Assembly: GCF_006517535.1 (NCBI RefSeq)
Contig: NZ_VHQH01000001.1
Location: 284,113-348,112 of the forward strand
DNA from: Schumannella sp. 10F1B-5-1
GTDB taxonomy: Bacteria; Actinomycetota; Actinomycetes; Actinomycetales; Microbacteriaceae
Reading direction: 5' to 3'
Length of the DNA: 64,000 nt
Below, piece by piece: positions 8,045-16,182 of this stretch (the first letter of the stretch is position 1; every line of letters starts with the position of its first letter). The notes below the pieces were generated by a model, which was given only the letters and a program-made list of their open reading frames with translations, did no database searches and was not told the origin of the DNA. The position numbers and the translations under genes are program-made.

Positions 8045-9385
8045 ATGAGTTACGTGCTCGTCTGCCTCACGGCGAACCACCGCAACGCGGGGTTCGACCT
8101 CCTCGACCGACTGTCTGTCGGTGCGCCCGGAGCCGTGACCGAGCTGATCTCCGCCGAGGCCGGCATCACCGGGGCCGTCGTGGTCGCCACGTGCAACCGC
8201 TTCGAGGCCTACCTCGACGTCGAGGGCGTGGATGCGCAGGCCGCCGTCGACCGCACGGTCGCCGTCATGAGTCGCGCCGGTGAGGTGAGCGGCGCCGAGC
8301 TGCTCGAGGCCGCCGACGTCAAGACGGGCGACGACGTGACCCGCCACCTGTTCGCGGTCGCCTCGGGTCTCGAGTCGGTCGTCGTCGGCGAAGACGAGAT
8401 CGCCGGCCAGGTGCGCCGCAGCTACGACCAGGCCCGCACCGAGCACACCTCGTCGAGCGCGCTCGACCGTCTCTTCCAGCGCGCCGCCGCGACGTCGCGG
8501 GCCGTGCGCGGCGCCACCGACCTCGGCGGCGCCGGTCGCTCGATCGCCCGCCTCGCGCTCGAGCTCGCCACCAGCCGCGTGACCGACTGGTCGCGGGCGC
8601 GCATCCTCGTCGTCGGAACCGGCAGCTATGCCGCCACCACGATCGCGGCCCTGCACGACCGCGGCGCCGTCGACATCTCGGTCTACTCGGCCACCGGCCG
8701 CGCCCAGATGTTCGCGACCAAGTACGGCGTGCGCGCCGTCGCCGAGCTGCGCGAGGGCATCGCCGCGGCGGATGTGGTCATCACCTGCACCGCGCGCTAC
8801 GCCGTCTCGCCCGCCGAAATCACCGACGCGAACCGCCGCCTCGTGATCGACCTGGGCCTTCCGCGCAACGTCGACCCGGCCGTGGGGCGCCTGCCCGGCG
8901 TCGAGCTGCTCGACCTCGAGATCATCGCGCTGCACGCGCCGCTGCCCGAGATGGGCCTCAGCGAGACGGCCCGCGATCTGGTCGGATCGGCCGCCTCCGC
9001 CTTCGCCGCCGAGCAGACCGCGGCCCCTGCGATCGTCGCCCTGCGCAAGCACGTGTTCGACGCCCTCGACGAGGAGATCGCCCGCGCCGAGTCGCGCGGA
9101 CAGGGCGACCCGGCCGGAACCGCCAAGACCGTCGAGGCCCTGCGCCACCTGGCCGGCGTGCTGCTGCACACCCCGTCGGTGCGCGCCCGCGAGCTGACGG
9201 CCGAGGGTCGCGGCGCCGAGTTCGCCGCCGGACTCGAGGCCCTCTTCGGCGTGACCGTGGATGCGTCGGCCGACGCCCCGGTGAGCCCCCTGCGCCACGC
9301 GGCCGAGGTGACGGCCGCCGCCGATGCACCCGTCGGGGGCATGCCCGACGACGAGTTCCACCGCAGCCTGCGTCGCAACGCCTGA
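8045..9385 (+). CDS. hemA: Glutamyl-tRNA reductase
   Basis: HemA reduces glutamyl-tRNA to glutamate-1-semialdehyde, the first committed and usually regulated step of C5 haem synthesis. The 446-residue length fits. The catalytic cysteine is C50 in VVATCNRFEAY. Also visible are GEDEIAGQVRRSYDQA, the LDRLFQRA stretch, the NADPH-binding ILVVGTGSYA segment and the C-terminal dimerisation region. The ATG has no clear ribosome site. A candidate iron box and a TATACG -10 element lie 22-45 nt upstream, so iron- or haem-linked control is plausible. It is divergent from the hemE-hemD cluster. Confidence 0.97.
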   Translation: MSYVLVCLTANHRNAGFDLLDRLSVGAPGAVTELISAEAGITGAVVVATCNRFEAYLDVEGVDAQAAVDRTVAVMSRAGEVSGAELLEAADVKTGDDVTRHLFAVASGLESVVVGEDEIAGQVRRSYDQARTEHTSSSALDRLFQRAAATSRAVRGATDLGGAGRSIARLALELATSRVTDWSRARILVVGTGSYAATTIAALHDRGAVDISVYSATGRAQMFATKYGVRAVAELREGIAAADVVITCTARYAVSPAEITDANRRLVIDLGLPRNVDPAVGRLPGVELLDLEIIALHAPLPEMGLSETARDLVGSAASAFAAEQTAAPAIVALRKHVFDALDEEIARAESRGQGDPAGTAKTVEALRHLAGVLLHTPSVRARELTAEGRGAEFAAGLEALFGVTVDASADAPVSPLRHAAEVTAAADAPVGGMPDDEFHRSLRRNA

Positions 9386-9445
9386 GGCGGGCGGTCCCTC
9401 GTCGCTCTGGCGCACTACGTCACCGCGGCCGTCGGCGGGGCGGGC

Positions 9446-9457
9446 TAGCGTCGAGGC
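9446..9457 (+). promoter_or_regulatory. Leaderless promoter -10 box, GNAT gene
   Basis: TAGCGT followed by exactly 6 nt and then the GTG at 9458, which puts the expected transcription start on the start codon. Confidence 0.55.
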
Positions 9458-10105
9458 GTGAGCCTGAGCATCCACGTCACCGAGATCGTCACGGCGCGCA
9501 CGCGGCTCCGGCCCCTGCGAGCCGGTGACGCGGATGCGCTGCTCGCCTGGCAGGGCGACCCCGAGACCTGCCGCTACCTGCCCTATGCGCCGCGCAGCCG
9601 CGCCCAGGTCGCGGACTTCGTACGGAAGTTCGATGGCGTCGACACCGGCGCCGCGGACCACGACCGGATCGTGTTCGGCATCGAGCTGACGAGCGATCTG
9701 CACGGCGGCCGCGGTCGCGGCGGCGACGGCGCCGGCGGCGCTGGTGACAGCTCCGGCGATGACGCTGCCGTGATCGCCCGCGCCGGCGAGGTCGTCGGCG
9801 AGCAGCACCTCGTGCTCACCTCGGCCGAGAACGCGGAGGTCGAGCTCGGCTGGGTGCTGCATCCCGTCGTCGCCGGCCGCGGGCTCGCGGGCGAGACGGC
9901 CCGCGCCGTGCGCGACCTCGTGCTCGACGCGGGCGCGCACCGGCTCATCGCCGAGCTCGACCCGCGCAACACCGCATCCGCTCGCCTCTGCGAACGCCTC
10001 GGGATGCGCGAGGAGGCGCACTTCCGGCAGAACTTCCGCGAGTCCGGCGGCGGCTGGGCCGACACCGGCATCTGGGCGATGCTGGCGAGCGACCCGCGCC
10101 CCTGA
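9458..10105 (+). CDS. GNAT family N-acetyltransferase
   Basis: A 215-residue acetyltransferase of the RimJ/RimL type. Evidence is TARTRLRPLRAGDADALLAWQGDPE at the N-terminus, the acetyl-CoA-binding region ELGWVLHPVVAGRGLAGETARA, and ARLCERLGMREEAHFRQ near the end. The substrate is not predictable. A Gly/Asp/Arg-rich low-complexity segment (about residues 83-103) interrupts the fold between beta strands; relatives are usually shorter here. The GTG start lies 6 nt after a TAGCGT box and has no ribosome site, which suggests leaderless translation. Confidence 0.88.
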   Translation: MSLSIHVTEIVTARTRLRPLRAGDADALLAWQGDPETCRYLPYAPRSRAQVADFVRKFDGVDTGAADHDRIVFGIELTSDLHGGRGRGGDGAGGAGDSSGDDAAVIARAGEVVGEQHLVLTSAENAEVELGWVLHPVVAGRGLAGETARAVRDLVLDAGAHRLIAELDPRNTASARLCERLGMREEAHFRQNFRESGGGWADTGIWAMLASDPRP

Positions 10106-10206
10106 CGCTGCACCGACGCCGCCCCACCGATCCCGCCGCACCGATGCCGCCGCGCGTCCCGACCCCGCGATCGACCTCATCGCGCGCCGCCCTTTGGTGA
10201 TCCAAC

Positions 10207-10274
10207 GCAATTCAGCATCAACTCGACGCAGCGACCCGCGACGGTCGCCGCGCCGCATCCATGCTGAGTTGTGC
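10207..10274. repeat. Family B palindromic repeat, copy 1
   Basis: Left arm GCAATTCAGCAT and right arm ATGCTGAGTTGTGC bracket a GC-rich middle. Same design as the copies at 28991 and 29094. Confidence 0.75.
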
Positions 10275-10310
10275 GATTCGCGCCCTCGAGACGCACTGGG
10301 CACCGCTACC

Positions 10311-10377
10311 GGAACTCAGCATCGTCGCCCCGGGACGGCCCGCGCGGGCCCAGCACAGTGATCTGTGCTGAATTGCG
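10311..10377. repeat. Family B palindromic repeat, copy 2
   Basis: Left arm GGAACTCAGCA and right arm TGTGCTGAATTGCG, with an internal GC-rich hairpin (CGGCCCGCGCGGGCC). Confidence 0.7.
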
Positions 10378-10430
10378 TCGGACCGAGAAAACGAGAGGCC
10401 ATAGGCCGGTCGCGCCGCGCCGCGCCGCCG

Positions 10431-11339
10431 TCAGTGCACGTACTCCAGCAGGTCGAAGCCGACCGTGCGCATCGTGTCGAGCACGCGCAGTCGCGACCAG
10501 ATGTTCGCGTCTTTGAACTGGATGCTCACCGAGTAGCAGACGGCGGTGCGCGGCCCGCGCAGCACCCCGACCTCGGCGCGCACGCCGTCGTCGGTTCCGG
10601 TCTTGTTGACCAGCAGCAGGCCGTGGTCGGTGGCGCGGTGCGCGAGCGGATCGAGGCCGAAGGCGCTCGCGACCATCGAGAAGTCGGTGCCGAGCGACAG
10701 CCAGCCGAGCACGCGCGACGAGGTGAGCGAGTCGACGACCTCGCCGCGGGCGAGGCGGCCGAACAGCGCGGCGAGCTCGGCGGTCGAGCCGACCGAGAGC
10801 TGGGGTGCGTCGTCGGGGCCGCGCTGCGACCGCACGATGTCGAGCAGGGCCGTGCGGGTGAGGCCGAGCGACTCGGCCCGCTGCCGCACCGCCGGCAGGC
10901 CGATCTCGCGCAGCAGCACGTTCGTGGCGACGTTGTCGCTGTTCGAGCCGACCAGCGCGGCCAGGTCGGCGACCGGCAGCGACGGCGCCTGCAGGTGCTG
11001 CCAGATGCCGCTGTCGCCGACGGCATCCTTGTGGGTCTTGTCGAGGATGCCGTAGCCCGAGAAGTCGCGCTGCGTCAGCCGCGCCGACACCTCGATGAGC
11101 AGCAGCACCTTGCCGATGCTGGCGGTGGGCAGCACGATGCGGTCGTCGATCGAGACGAGCGGACGGCCGGTGTCGAGGTCGACGACCGACGCCGACACCC
11201 GGGCTCCCTCATAGGCGAGGTCGCCGAGCGCGGTGAAGGTGCCGATGAAGTTCTCGGCCGCCACGGGGGCACGGTGGCGCGGCGAACGACGGGCGCGTGA
11301 GCGCTCCCGCCGCCCGCGAGCGGCCACCGTGTCTACCAA
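10431..11339 (-). CDS. Class A beta-lactamase-like serine hydrolase without signal peptide
   Basis: A 302-residue serine hydrolase with all three penicillin-recognising motifs in order: S74-x-x-K77 in TASIGK, S134-D-N in SNSDN, and K246-T-G in NKTGTDDG. This fits the class A beta-lactamase fold. The N-terminal 30 residues are Arg-rich with no hydrophobic segment, so secretion is not supported and a lactamase role is doubtful; peptidase or esterase activity is possible. The start is uncertain: the TTG used here overlaps the M13 peptidase stop, and an in-frame GTG follows at 11327. It is read with the M13 gene. Confidence 0.85.
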   Translation of the reverse strand: MVDTVAARGRRERSRARRSPRHRAPVAAENFIGTFTALGDLAYEGARVSASVVDLDTGRPLVSIDDRIVLPTASIGKVLLLIEVSARLTQRDFSGYGILDKTHKDAVGDSGIWQHLQAPSLPVADLAALVGSNSDNVATNVLLREIGLPAVRQRAESLGLTRTALLDIVRSQRGPDDAPQLSVGSTAELAALFGRLARGEVVDSLTSSRVLGWLSLGTDFSMVASAFGLDPLAHRATDHGLLLVNKTGTDDGVRAEVGVLRGPRTAVCYSVSIQFKDANIWSRLRVLDTMRTVGFDLLEYVH

Positions 11340-13324
11340 ATCGTGACTCTGTCTTCCGGGTTCAGCCAGAGGTCGTCATCCGACGAGACGTCGAAAGCCG
11401 AGTAGAACACATCGATGTTACGGACGATCTGGTTGCAGCGGAACTCCGCGGGCGAATGCGGGTCGATCGAGAGCAGACGCAGGGCCTCCTCGTCGCGCAG
11501 CTTCGTGCGCCAGGCCTGCGACCAGCTCAGGAAGAAGCGCTGCGCGCCCGAGAGACCGTCGATGACCGGCGGCTCCTGGCCGTCGAGCGAGAGCAGGTAG
11601 GCCTTCCACGCGATGCCGAGCCCGCCGAGGTCGCCGATGTTCTCGCCGATCGTCAGCGCGCCGTTGACGTGGTGGTCGCCCTTGTCGCCGGCGAGCTGCT
11701 CGGGCACGAGCGCGTCGTACTGCGCGATCAGCGACCCGGTGAGCTTCTCGAAGGCCTCGCGGTCGTCGGCCGTCCACCAGTCGGTGAGGCGCCCGTCGCC
11801 ATCGAAGCGCGAGCCCTGGTCGTCGAAGCCGTGCCCGATCTCGTGCCCGATGACGGCGCCGATCGCGCCGTAGTTGGCCGCCGCATCCCGGGTCTCGTCG
11901 AAGAACGGGTACTGCAGGATCGCCGCCGGGAACACGATCTCGTTGAAACCGGGGTTGTAGTAGGCGTTGATCGTCTGCGGGGTCATGAACCACTCGTCGC
12001 GGTCGAGCGGCTTGCCGATCTTGCCCAGCTCGCGCTGGAACTCGAACTCGTTCGCCGCGCGCACGTTGCCGATCAGGTCGTCGGCCGAGACCTCAAGGCT
12101 CGAGTAGTCGCGCCAGCGGTCGGGGAAGCCGATCTTGGGTGTGAACTTCTCCAGCTTCTCGAGCGCGCGCTGCTGCGTGGCCGGGGTCATCCAGGCGAGA
12201 CCCTGGATGCTGTCGCGGTAGGCCTCGACGAGCTTCGCGACCAGCGCATCCATGCCCTGCTTCGCGGTCTTCGGGAAGTGGCGGTCGACGTAGACCTTGC
12301 CGACGGCCTCGCCCATGGAGCCCTCGACGAAGCTCACGCCGCGCTTCCAGCGGGCGCGGATCTCGGGCGCGCCGGTGAGAGCGGTGCCGTAGAAGTCGAA
12401 GTTGGCCTGCACGAGCTCGCTCGACAGGTAGGGCGCGAAGGCGCGCACGATCTGCCAGCTCAGCCAGTCCTTCCAGGCCGGCAGGCGGTCGTCGCTCAGC
12501 AGCGCGGGCAGCGCCTCGAGGTAGCTCGGCTGGTGCAGCACGACCTCGGCGAAGGCGCCCGCGGGGGCGTCGAGTCCGCGCAGCCAGCCGGCCAGGTCGG
12601 CGCCCGCCGCGGCCGACTCGAGCTCGGCCCAGGTGCGCAGGTTGTAGGTCTTCTCGGCGTCGCGGCTGGCGACCTTGTCCCAGTGCGCGGCCGCGAGCGC
12701 GGTCTCGAGCTCGAGGATGCGCTGGGCGCGGGCCGCAACGCTCTGGTCGCCGTCGCCCTCGAGCCCCGCCAGACCCAGGATGCGCTCGAGGAACGCGACG
12801 TACTTGCCGCGCAACTCGGCGAACTTCTCCTCGCGGTAGTACGACTCGTCGGGCAGGCCGAGACCGGACTGCACGAGATTCACGACGTAGCGCGAGGGAT
12901 CGCCCGGGTCGTTGTCGACGTAAGCGCCCAGCACCCCGCCCACGCCGCCGCGCTCGAAGCGGCCCAGCGCCGGCAGGAAGGCCGCCGCATCCGGGATCTC
13001 GGCGACCTCGGCCAGCAGCACCCGGATCGGCTCGACCCCGAGCTCCTCGATGCGATCGGTGTCGAGGAAGCTCGTGTAGAGGTCGCCGAACTTGCGCTCC
13101 TCGGTGCCCGGCTCGGCCTTCACGGCCTCTTCGATGATGTCGCGCACGGCCTCCTCGGCCTGCTCGGCGAGCACGTAGAAGGTGCCGTAGCGCGCCTTGT
13201 CGCTCGGGATGTCGGTGCGGTCGATCCAGCGGCCGTTGACGTGACGGAAGAGGTCGTCTTGCGGGCGGGTGGCGGGATCGAGCTCGTCGAGCTCGACACC
13301 CGAGGGCAGCGCGGCGTCGGTCAT
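11333..13324 (-). CDS. M13 family metallopeptidase (neprilysin/PepO-like)
   Basis: A 663-residue zinc endopeptidase. The catalytic HEIGH motif is in GAVIGHEIGHGFDDQGS (around residue 495) and the third zinc ligand is the Glu of ENIGDLGGL about 55 residues later. NAYYNP, which binds substrate backbone, precedes them. The N-terminus DDLFRHVNGRWIDRTDIPSD is typical of M13 peptidases. No signal peptide or membrane anchor is visible, unlike eukaryotic neprilysins but as in bacterial PepO, so a cytoplasmic location is likely. The ATG lies 6 nt after a TAGCGT box. The stop overlaps the next gene's start. Confidence 0.95.
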   Translation of the reverse strand: MTDAALPSGVELDELDPATRPQDDLFRHVNGRWIDRTDIPSDKARYGTFYVLAEQAEEAVRDIIEEAVKAEPGTEERKFGDLYTSFLDTDRIEELGVEPIRVLLAEVAEIPDAAAFLPALGRFERGGVGGVLGAYVDNDPGDPSRYVVNLVQSGLGLPDESYYREEKFAELRGKYVAFLERILGLAGLEGDGDQSVAARAQRILELETALAAAHWDKVASRDAEKTYNLRTWAELESAAAGADLAGWLRGLDAPAGAFAEVVLHQPSYLEALPALLSDDRLPAWKDWLSWQIVRAFAPYLSSELVQANFDFYGTALTGAPEIRARWKRGVSFVEGSMGEAVGKVYVDRHFPKTAKQGMDALVAKLVEAYRDSIQGLAWMTPATQQRALEKLEKFTPKIGFPDRWRDYSSLEVSADDLIGNVRAANEFEFQRELGKIGKPLDRDEWFMTPQTINAYYNPGFNEIVFPAAILQYPFFDETRDAAANYGAIGAVIGHEIGHGFDDQGSRFDGDGRLTDWWTADDREAFEKLTGSLIAQYDALVPEQLAGDKGDHHVNGALTIGENIGDLGGLGIAWKAYLLSLDGQEPPVIDGLSGAQRFFLSWSQAWRTKLRDEEALRLLSIDPHSPAEFRCNQIVRNIDVFYSAFDVSSDDDLWLNPEDRVTIW

Positions 13325-13336
13325 GCGCCCACGCTA
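13325..13336 (-). promoter_or_regulatory. Leaderless promoter -10 box, M13 peptidase
   Basis: On the minus strand TAGCGT is followed by GGGCGC and then the ATG at 13324, an exact 6-nt spacing with no ribosome site. Confidence 0.55.
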
Positions 13337-13455
13337 GTCGGGGCGGCCGTCACGGCGCCCGGGAGGTCGCCGTGCGACGGGTGTGCGCGGGCGGTGCGCG
13401 CGCCGTGTCGGGCGCTGAGTGTCGGCGGTGCGCGCGCCGTGTCGGGCGCGAGCCC

Positions 13456-13468
13456 TAGCGTGGATGCC
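13456..13468 (+). promoter_or_regulatory. Leaderless promoter -10 box, MATE gene
   Basis: TAGCGT at 13456-13461, then 7 nt, then GTG at 13469. This spacing selects that GTG over the in-frame GTG at 13460. Confidence 0.5.
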
Positions 13469-14797
13469 GTGCCCGCCCTGCGCTCCCGCTACGACCGCGA
13501 GATCGGCCGGCTCGCGATCCCGGCGCTCGGCGCGCTCGTGGCCGAGCCGCTGTTCCTCGCGACCGACACGGCGCTCGTCGGGCACCTCGGCGCGACGCCG
13601 CTCGCCGCGCTCGGCCTCGCCGGAACCGTGCTGCAGACCGCGGTCGGGCTCCTGATCTTCCTCGCCTACGCGACGACCCCGGCGGTCGCGCGCCGCCTCG
13701 GCGCGGGCGACGAGAAGGGTGCCCTGCAGGCCGGCATCGACGGCATCTGGCTCGCGCTCGGGGTCGGACTCGCGCTCGCCGTCGTCGGGTCGCTGGCGGC
13801 GGATGCGGTGGTCGGCTGGTTCGGGGCCGATGCGGCCGTGGCGACCGCGGCATCCGGATATCTGCGCGTCGCGGTGTGGGGGCTGCCGCCGATGCTCGTG
13901 GTGATCGCGGCGACCGGGCTGTTCCGCGGGCTGCAGGACACCCGCACGCCGCTCGTGATCGCCGTCGCGGGCTTCGGCGCGAACGCGCTGCTCAACGCGG
14001 CGCTCATCTACGGCGCCGGCTGGGGGCTGATCGGCTCGGCCGTCGGCACGGCGCTCGCGCAGCTCGGCATGGCGATCGCCTGCGTCGTGATCGCGGCGCA
14101 GCACGCCCGTCGCGTCGGACTCGGCCTGCGGCCCGGACGGGGCGGCGTGCTGGCGTCGGCGAGCGCGGGCGGCTGGCTGTTCCTGCGCACGCTGTCGCTG
14201 CGCGTGGCCCTCGTCGGCACGGTCGTCGCGGCGACCGCCCACGGCACGACGGCGCTCGCGGCGACGCAGGTGCTGTTCACGCTGTTCAGCACGGTCGCAC
14301 TGGCCCTGGATGCGCTGGCGATCGCCGGGCAGGCCATGATCGGCCACGCGCTCGGCTCGTCCGACGAAGCTCGCGCCCGGGCGATCCTGCGGCGACTGAT
14401 CGAGCTGTCGGTCGCGGGCGGGCTCGCGCTGGGCATCCTGCTCGCCGCCGTGAGTCCCGTCATCGGACGCGTGTTCACGAACGACCCGGGCGTGCTGGCC
14501 GCGATCCCCGGCGGCGTGCTCGCCCTCGCGCTCGGCCTGCCGATCGGCGGGGCTGTGTTCGCGCTCGACGGCATCCTGATCGGCGCGGGCGACGGGCGCT
14601 ACCTCGCGCTCGCCGGCGTGCTCAACCTGATCGTGGTCGTGCCGCTGCTCGTCGCGGTGACGGTGCTGCCCCTGGATGCGGTGGGCGCCGTCGTGGGCGT
14701 GCAGCTGGCATTCCAGGTCGGGTACATGCTCGCGCGGCTCGCGACGCTCGGGTGGCGCATCCGCCGCGGGGCGTGGGTGCGGCTCGGGCACGCCTGA
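13469..14797 (+). CDS. MATE family efflux transporter
   Basis: A 442-residue membrane protein with about 12 hydrophobic segments. It starts YDREIGRLAIPALGALVAEPLFLATDTALVGHLG, the classic MATE/DinF N-terminus, and has a second half with similar spacing (residues ~220-440). Members export cationic drugs or metabolites using Na+ or H+ gradients; the substrate is unknown. The GTG start was chosen from the TAGCGT box 7 nt upstream. It is divergent from the M13 peptidase gene with about 145 nt between them. Confidence 0.93.
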   Translation: MPALRSRYDREIGRLAIPALGALVAEPLFLATDTALVGHLGATPLAALGLAGTVLQTAVGLLIFLAYATTPAVARRLGAGDEKGALQAGIDGIWLALGVGLALAVVGSLAADAVVGWFGADAAVATAASGYLRVAVWGLPPMLVVIAATGLFRGLQDTRTPLVIAVAGFGANALLNAALIYGAGWGLIGSAVGTALAQLGMAIACVVIAAQHARRVGLGLRPGRGGVLASASAGGWLFLRTLSLRVALVGTVVAATAHGTTALAATQVLFTLFSTVALALDALAIAGQAMIGHALGSSDEARARAILRRLIELSVAGGLALGILLAAVSPVIGRVFTNDPGVLAAIPGGVLALALGLPIGGAVFALDGILIGAGDGRYLALAGVLNLIVVVPLLVAVTVLPLDAVGAVVGVQLAFQVGYMLARLATLGWRIRRGAWVRLGHA

Positions 14798-14835
14798 CGC
14801 GGCGGGGCGCGCGTGCGGTCAGCGCCGCCGCACGC

Positions 14836-14897
14836 TTCTCAGCAGAATGGGCCGAGACTGCCTCCTCGATGGCGGGAGCGGCGGATTCTGCTGAGAA
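14836..14897. repeat. Family B-like palindrome (TTCTCAGCAGAAT arms)
   Basis: Perfect 13-bp arms TTCTCAGCAGAAT and ATTCTGCTGAGAA enclose about 36 nt. It lies between the converging MATE and LacI genes. The CTCAGCA core is shared with family B, but the flanks differ. Confidence 0.7.
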
Positions 14898-14959
14898 TCG
14901 GATGCGTCAGCGGCGGGCGCGCGCTGCGCATGCGTGCCGGAGCGCCTCGCGCCGCGCGC

Positions 14960-16033
14960 CTATCCGCGCGGCCGCGTCGTCGTCGCGCCCAGGTGCAGCT
15001 CCGTGCGGAACAGCACCGGCTCGGGCGTCGGCGCCTCGGGATCGGCGAGCGCCGCCAGCACCGCGCGGCCGGCCGCCTCGCCCTTCGCGTGGGCCGGCTG
15101 CACCATCGTCGTCAGGTCGTGGTCGGTGAGTCCGTCGAGGCGGATGCCGTCGAAGCCGGTCACGCTCAGATCGTCCGGCACGCGCAGGCCGCGGTCCTCG
15201 GCCGCACGGATCACCCCGACGGCGATGAGGTCGCTCTGCGCGAGGATCGCGGTCGGCGGGCGCGGAGCATCCAGCAGCGCGGCGCCGGCGGCGATGCCCG
15301 CCGAGATCGAGCTGGATGCGGCGATCCAGCCGGGCGCGTCGGGATAGACCGCGCGCACCCCCTGCAGCCGCTCGCCGGTCGACGGCGCGCTGGCGAGCGC
15401 CTCGAGCTCGGGCGTGAGCGGCCCGGATGCGTGGCGTGATCCGAGCGGCAGGGTCACGATGCCGACGCGGCGATGCCCGAGCTCGCGCAGGTGCTCGGCC
15501 AGGGCGCGGGCGCCGTCGACGTTGTCGAGGTCGATCGCGATAACGCCCTCGGCGCGCGGGGCCTCGAGTCCGACCACGGGAAGCCGACGGCGACGCAGCA
15601 GCTCGAGGGTGTCGTGGATGCCGACGCCGCAGCCGATCATCACGGCCGCGTCGAACGGCGACGAGCTGACCCGCGCCGGGTCGTCGATCGCGTTCGGGAT
15701 GATGAGCAGCGACGGTCCGCCTTCGCCGAGCCCGTCGGCGATGCCGTCGAGCTGGGCCAGGTTCATCGGGTCGCGGAAGGCGTCGGCCAGCGCGTCCTCG
15801 GTGACGACGGCGACGATGCCCGAGCGCCCGCGGCGCAGCGATCGCGCCCGCGGGTCGGGGCCGGCGTAGCCGAGCTCGGCGGCCGCGTCGAGCACACGGC
15901 GGCGCGTCGACTCGCTGGCCGGCCCGCTGCCGTTGAGCACGAGCGAGACCGTCGAGTTCGAGACGCCCGCGCGGGCGGCGACATCGGCGAGGCGGATGCG
16001 CGCCCCGCCGTTCTCCGTCGCCGATTCGCTCAT
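14960..16033 (-). CDS. LacI family transcriptional regulator
   Basis: A 357-residue repressor. The DNA-binding domain IRLADVAARAGVSNSTVSLVLNG occupies about residues 13-35, with a hinge region after it, then a periplasmic-binding-protein-like sensor ending in DDLSVTGFDGIRLDGL. It is divergent from an MFS permease. The 149-nt gap holds two perfect tandem copies of TCGAAACGATTCGA, a fitting LacI-type operator, so it very likely represses itself and the permease. The ligand is unknown, presumably a sugar or related metabolite. A TAGAGT box lies 8 nt before the ATG. Confidence 0.93.
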   Translation of the reverse strand: MSESATENGGARIRLADVAARAGVSNSTVSLVLNGSGPASESTRRRVLDAAAELGYAGPDPRARSLRRGRSGIVAVVTEDALADAFRDPMNLAQLDGIADGLGEGGPSLLIIPNAIDDPARVSSSPFDAAVMIGCGVGIHDTLELLRRRRLPVVGLEAPRAEGVIAIDLDNVDGARALAEHLRELGHRRVGIVTLPLGSRHASGPLTPELEALASAPSTGERLQGVRAVYPDAPGWIAASSSISAGIAAGAALLDAPRPPTAILAQSDLIAVGVIRAAEDRGLRVPDDLSVTGFDGIRLDGLTDHDLTTMVQPAHAKGEAAGRAVLAALADPEAPTPEPVLFRTELHLGATTTRPRG

Positions 16034-16048
16034 GGGCTGTTACTCTAC

Positions 16049-16076
16049 TCGAAACGATTCGATCGAAACGATTCGA
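16049..16076. promoter_or_regulatory. Tandem LacI-type operator
   Basis: Two identical, directly adjacent 14-bp palindromes TCGAAACGATTCGA (16049-16062 and 16063-16076) just upstream of the TAGAGT -10 box of the lacI-type gene and between the divergent gene pair. Confidence 0.75.
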
Positions 16077-16182
16077 GTCGGTCGGCCAGCAGTCGGCAGC
16101 GGTCAGCGCGATCCACCATCACGCCGACGCGGCCCGGATCGACACCACCCCCGACCGAGAACGACCTCCGCCGGAGCACCGC

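Larger units (their letters stand above)
10106..10430. other. Gene-free stretch with two family B palindromes
   Basis: No coding region was supported in these 325 nt between two genes pointing at each other. It holds two copies of the family B palindrome separated by about 36 nt. Confidence 0.6.

Noticed and set aside
11297..13468. Extended upstream reading frame in frame with the MATE gene (and antisense to the M13 peptidase)
   Set aside because: Real start of the MATE gene is fixed by the TAGCGT box and family N-terminus; the upstream part has no homologous content.
13334..14791. Long minus-strand open reading frame antisense to the MATE gene
   Set aside because: Low-complexity Arg/Glu/Asp/Gln composition and no start signal; it is the complement of a well-supported transporter.
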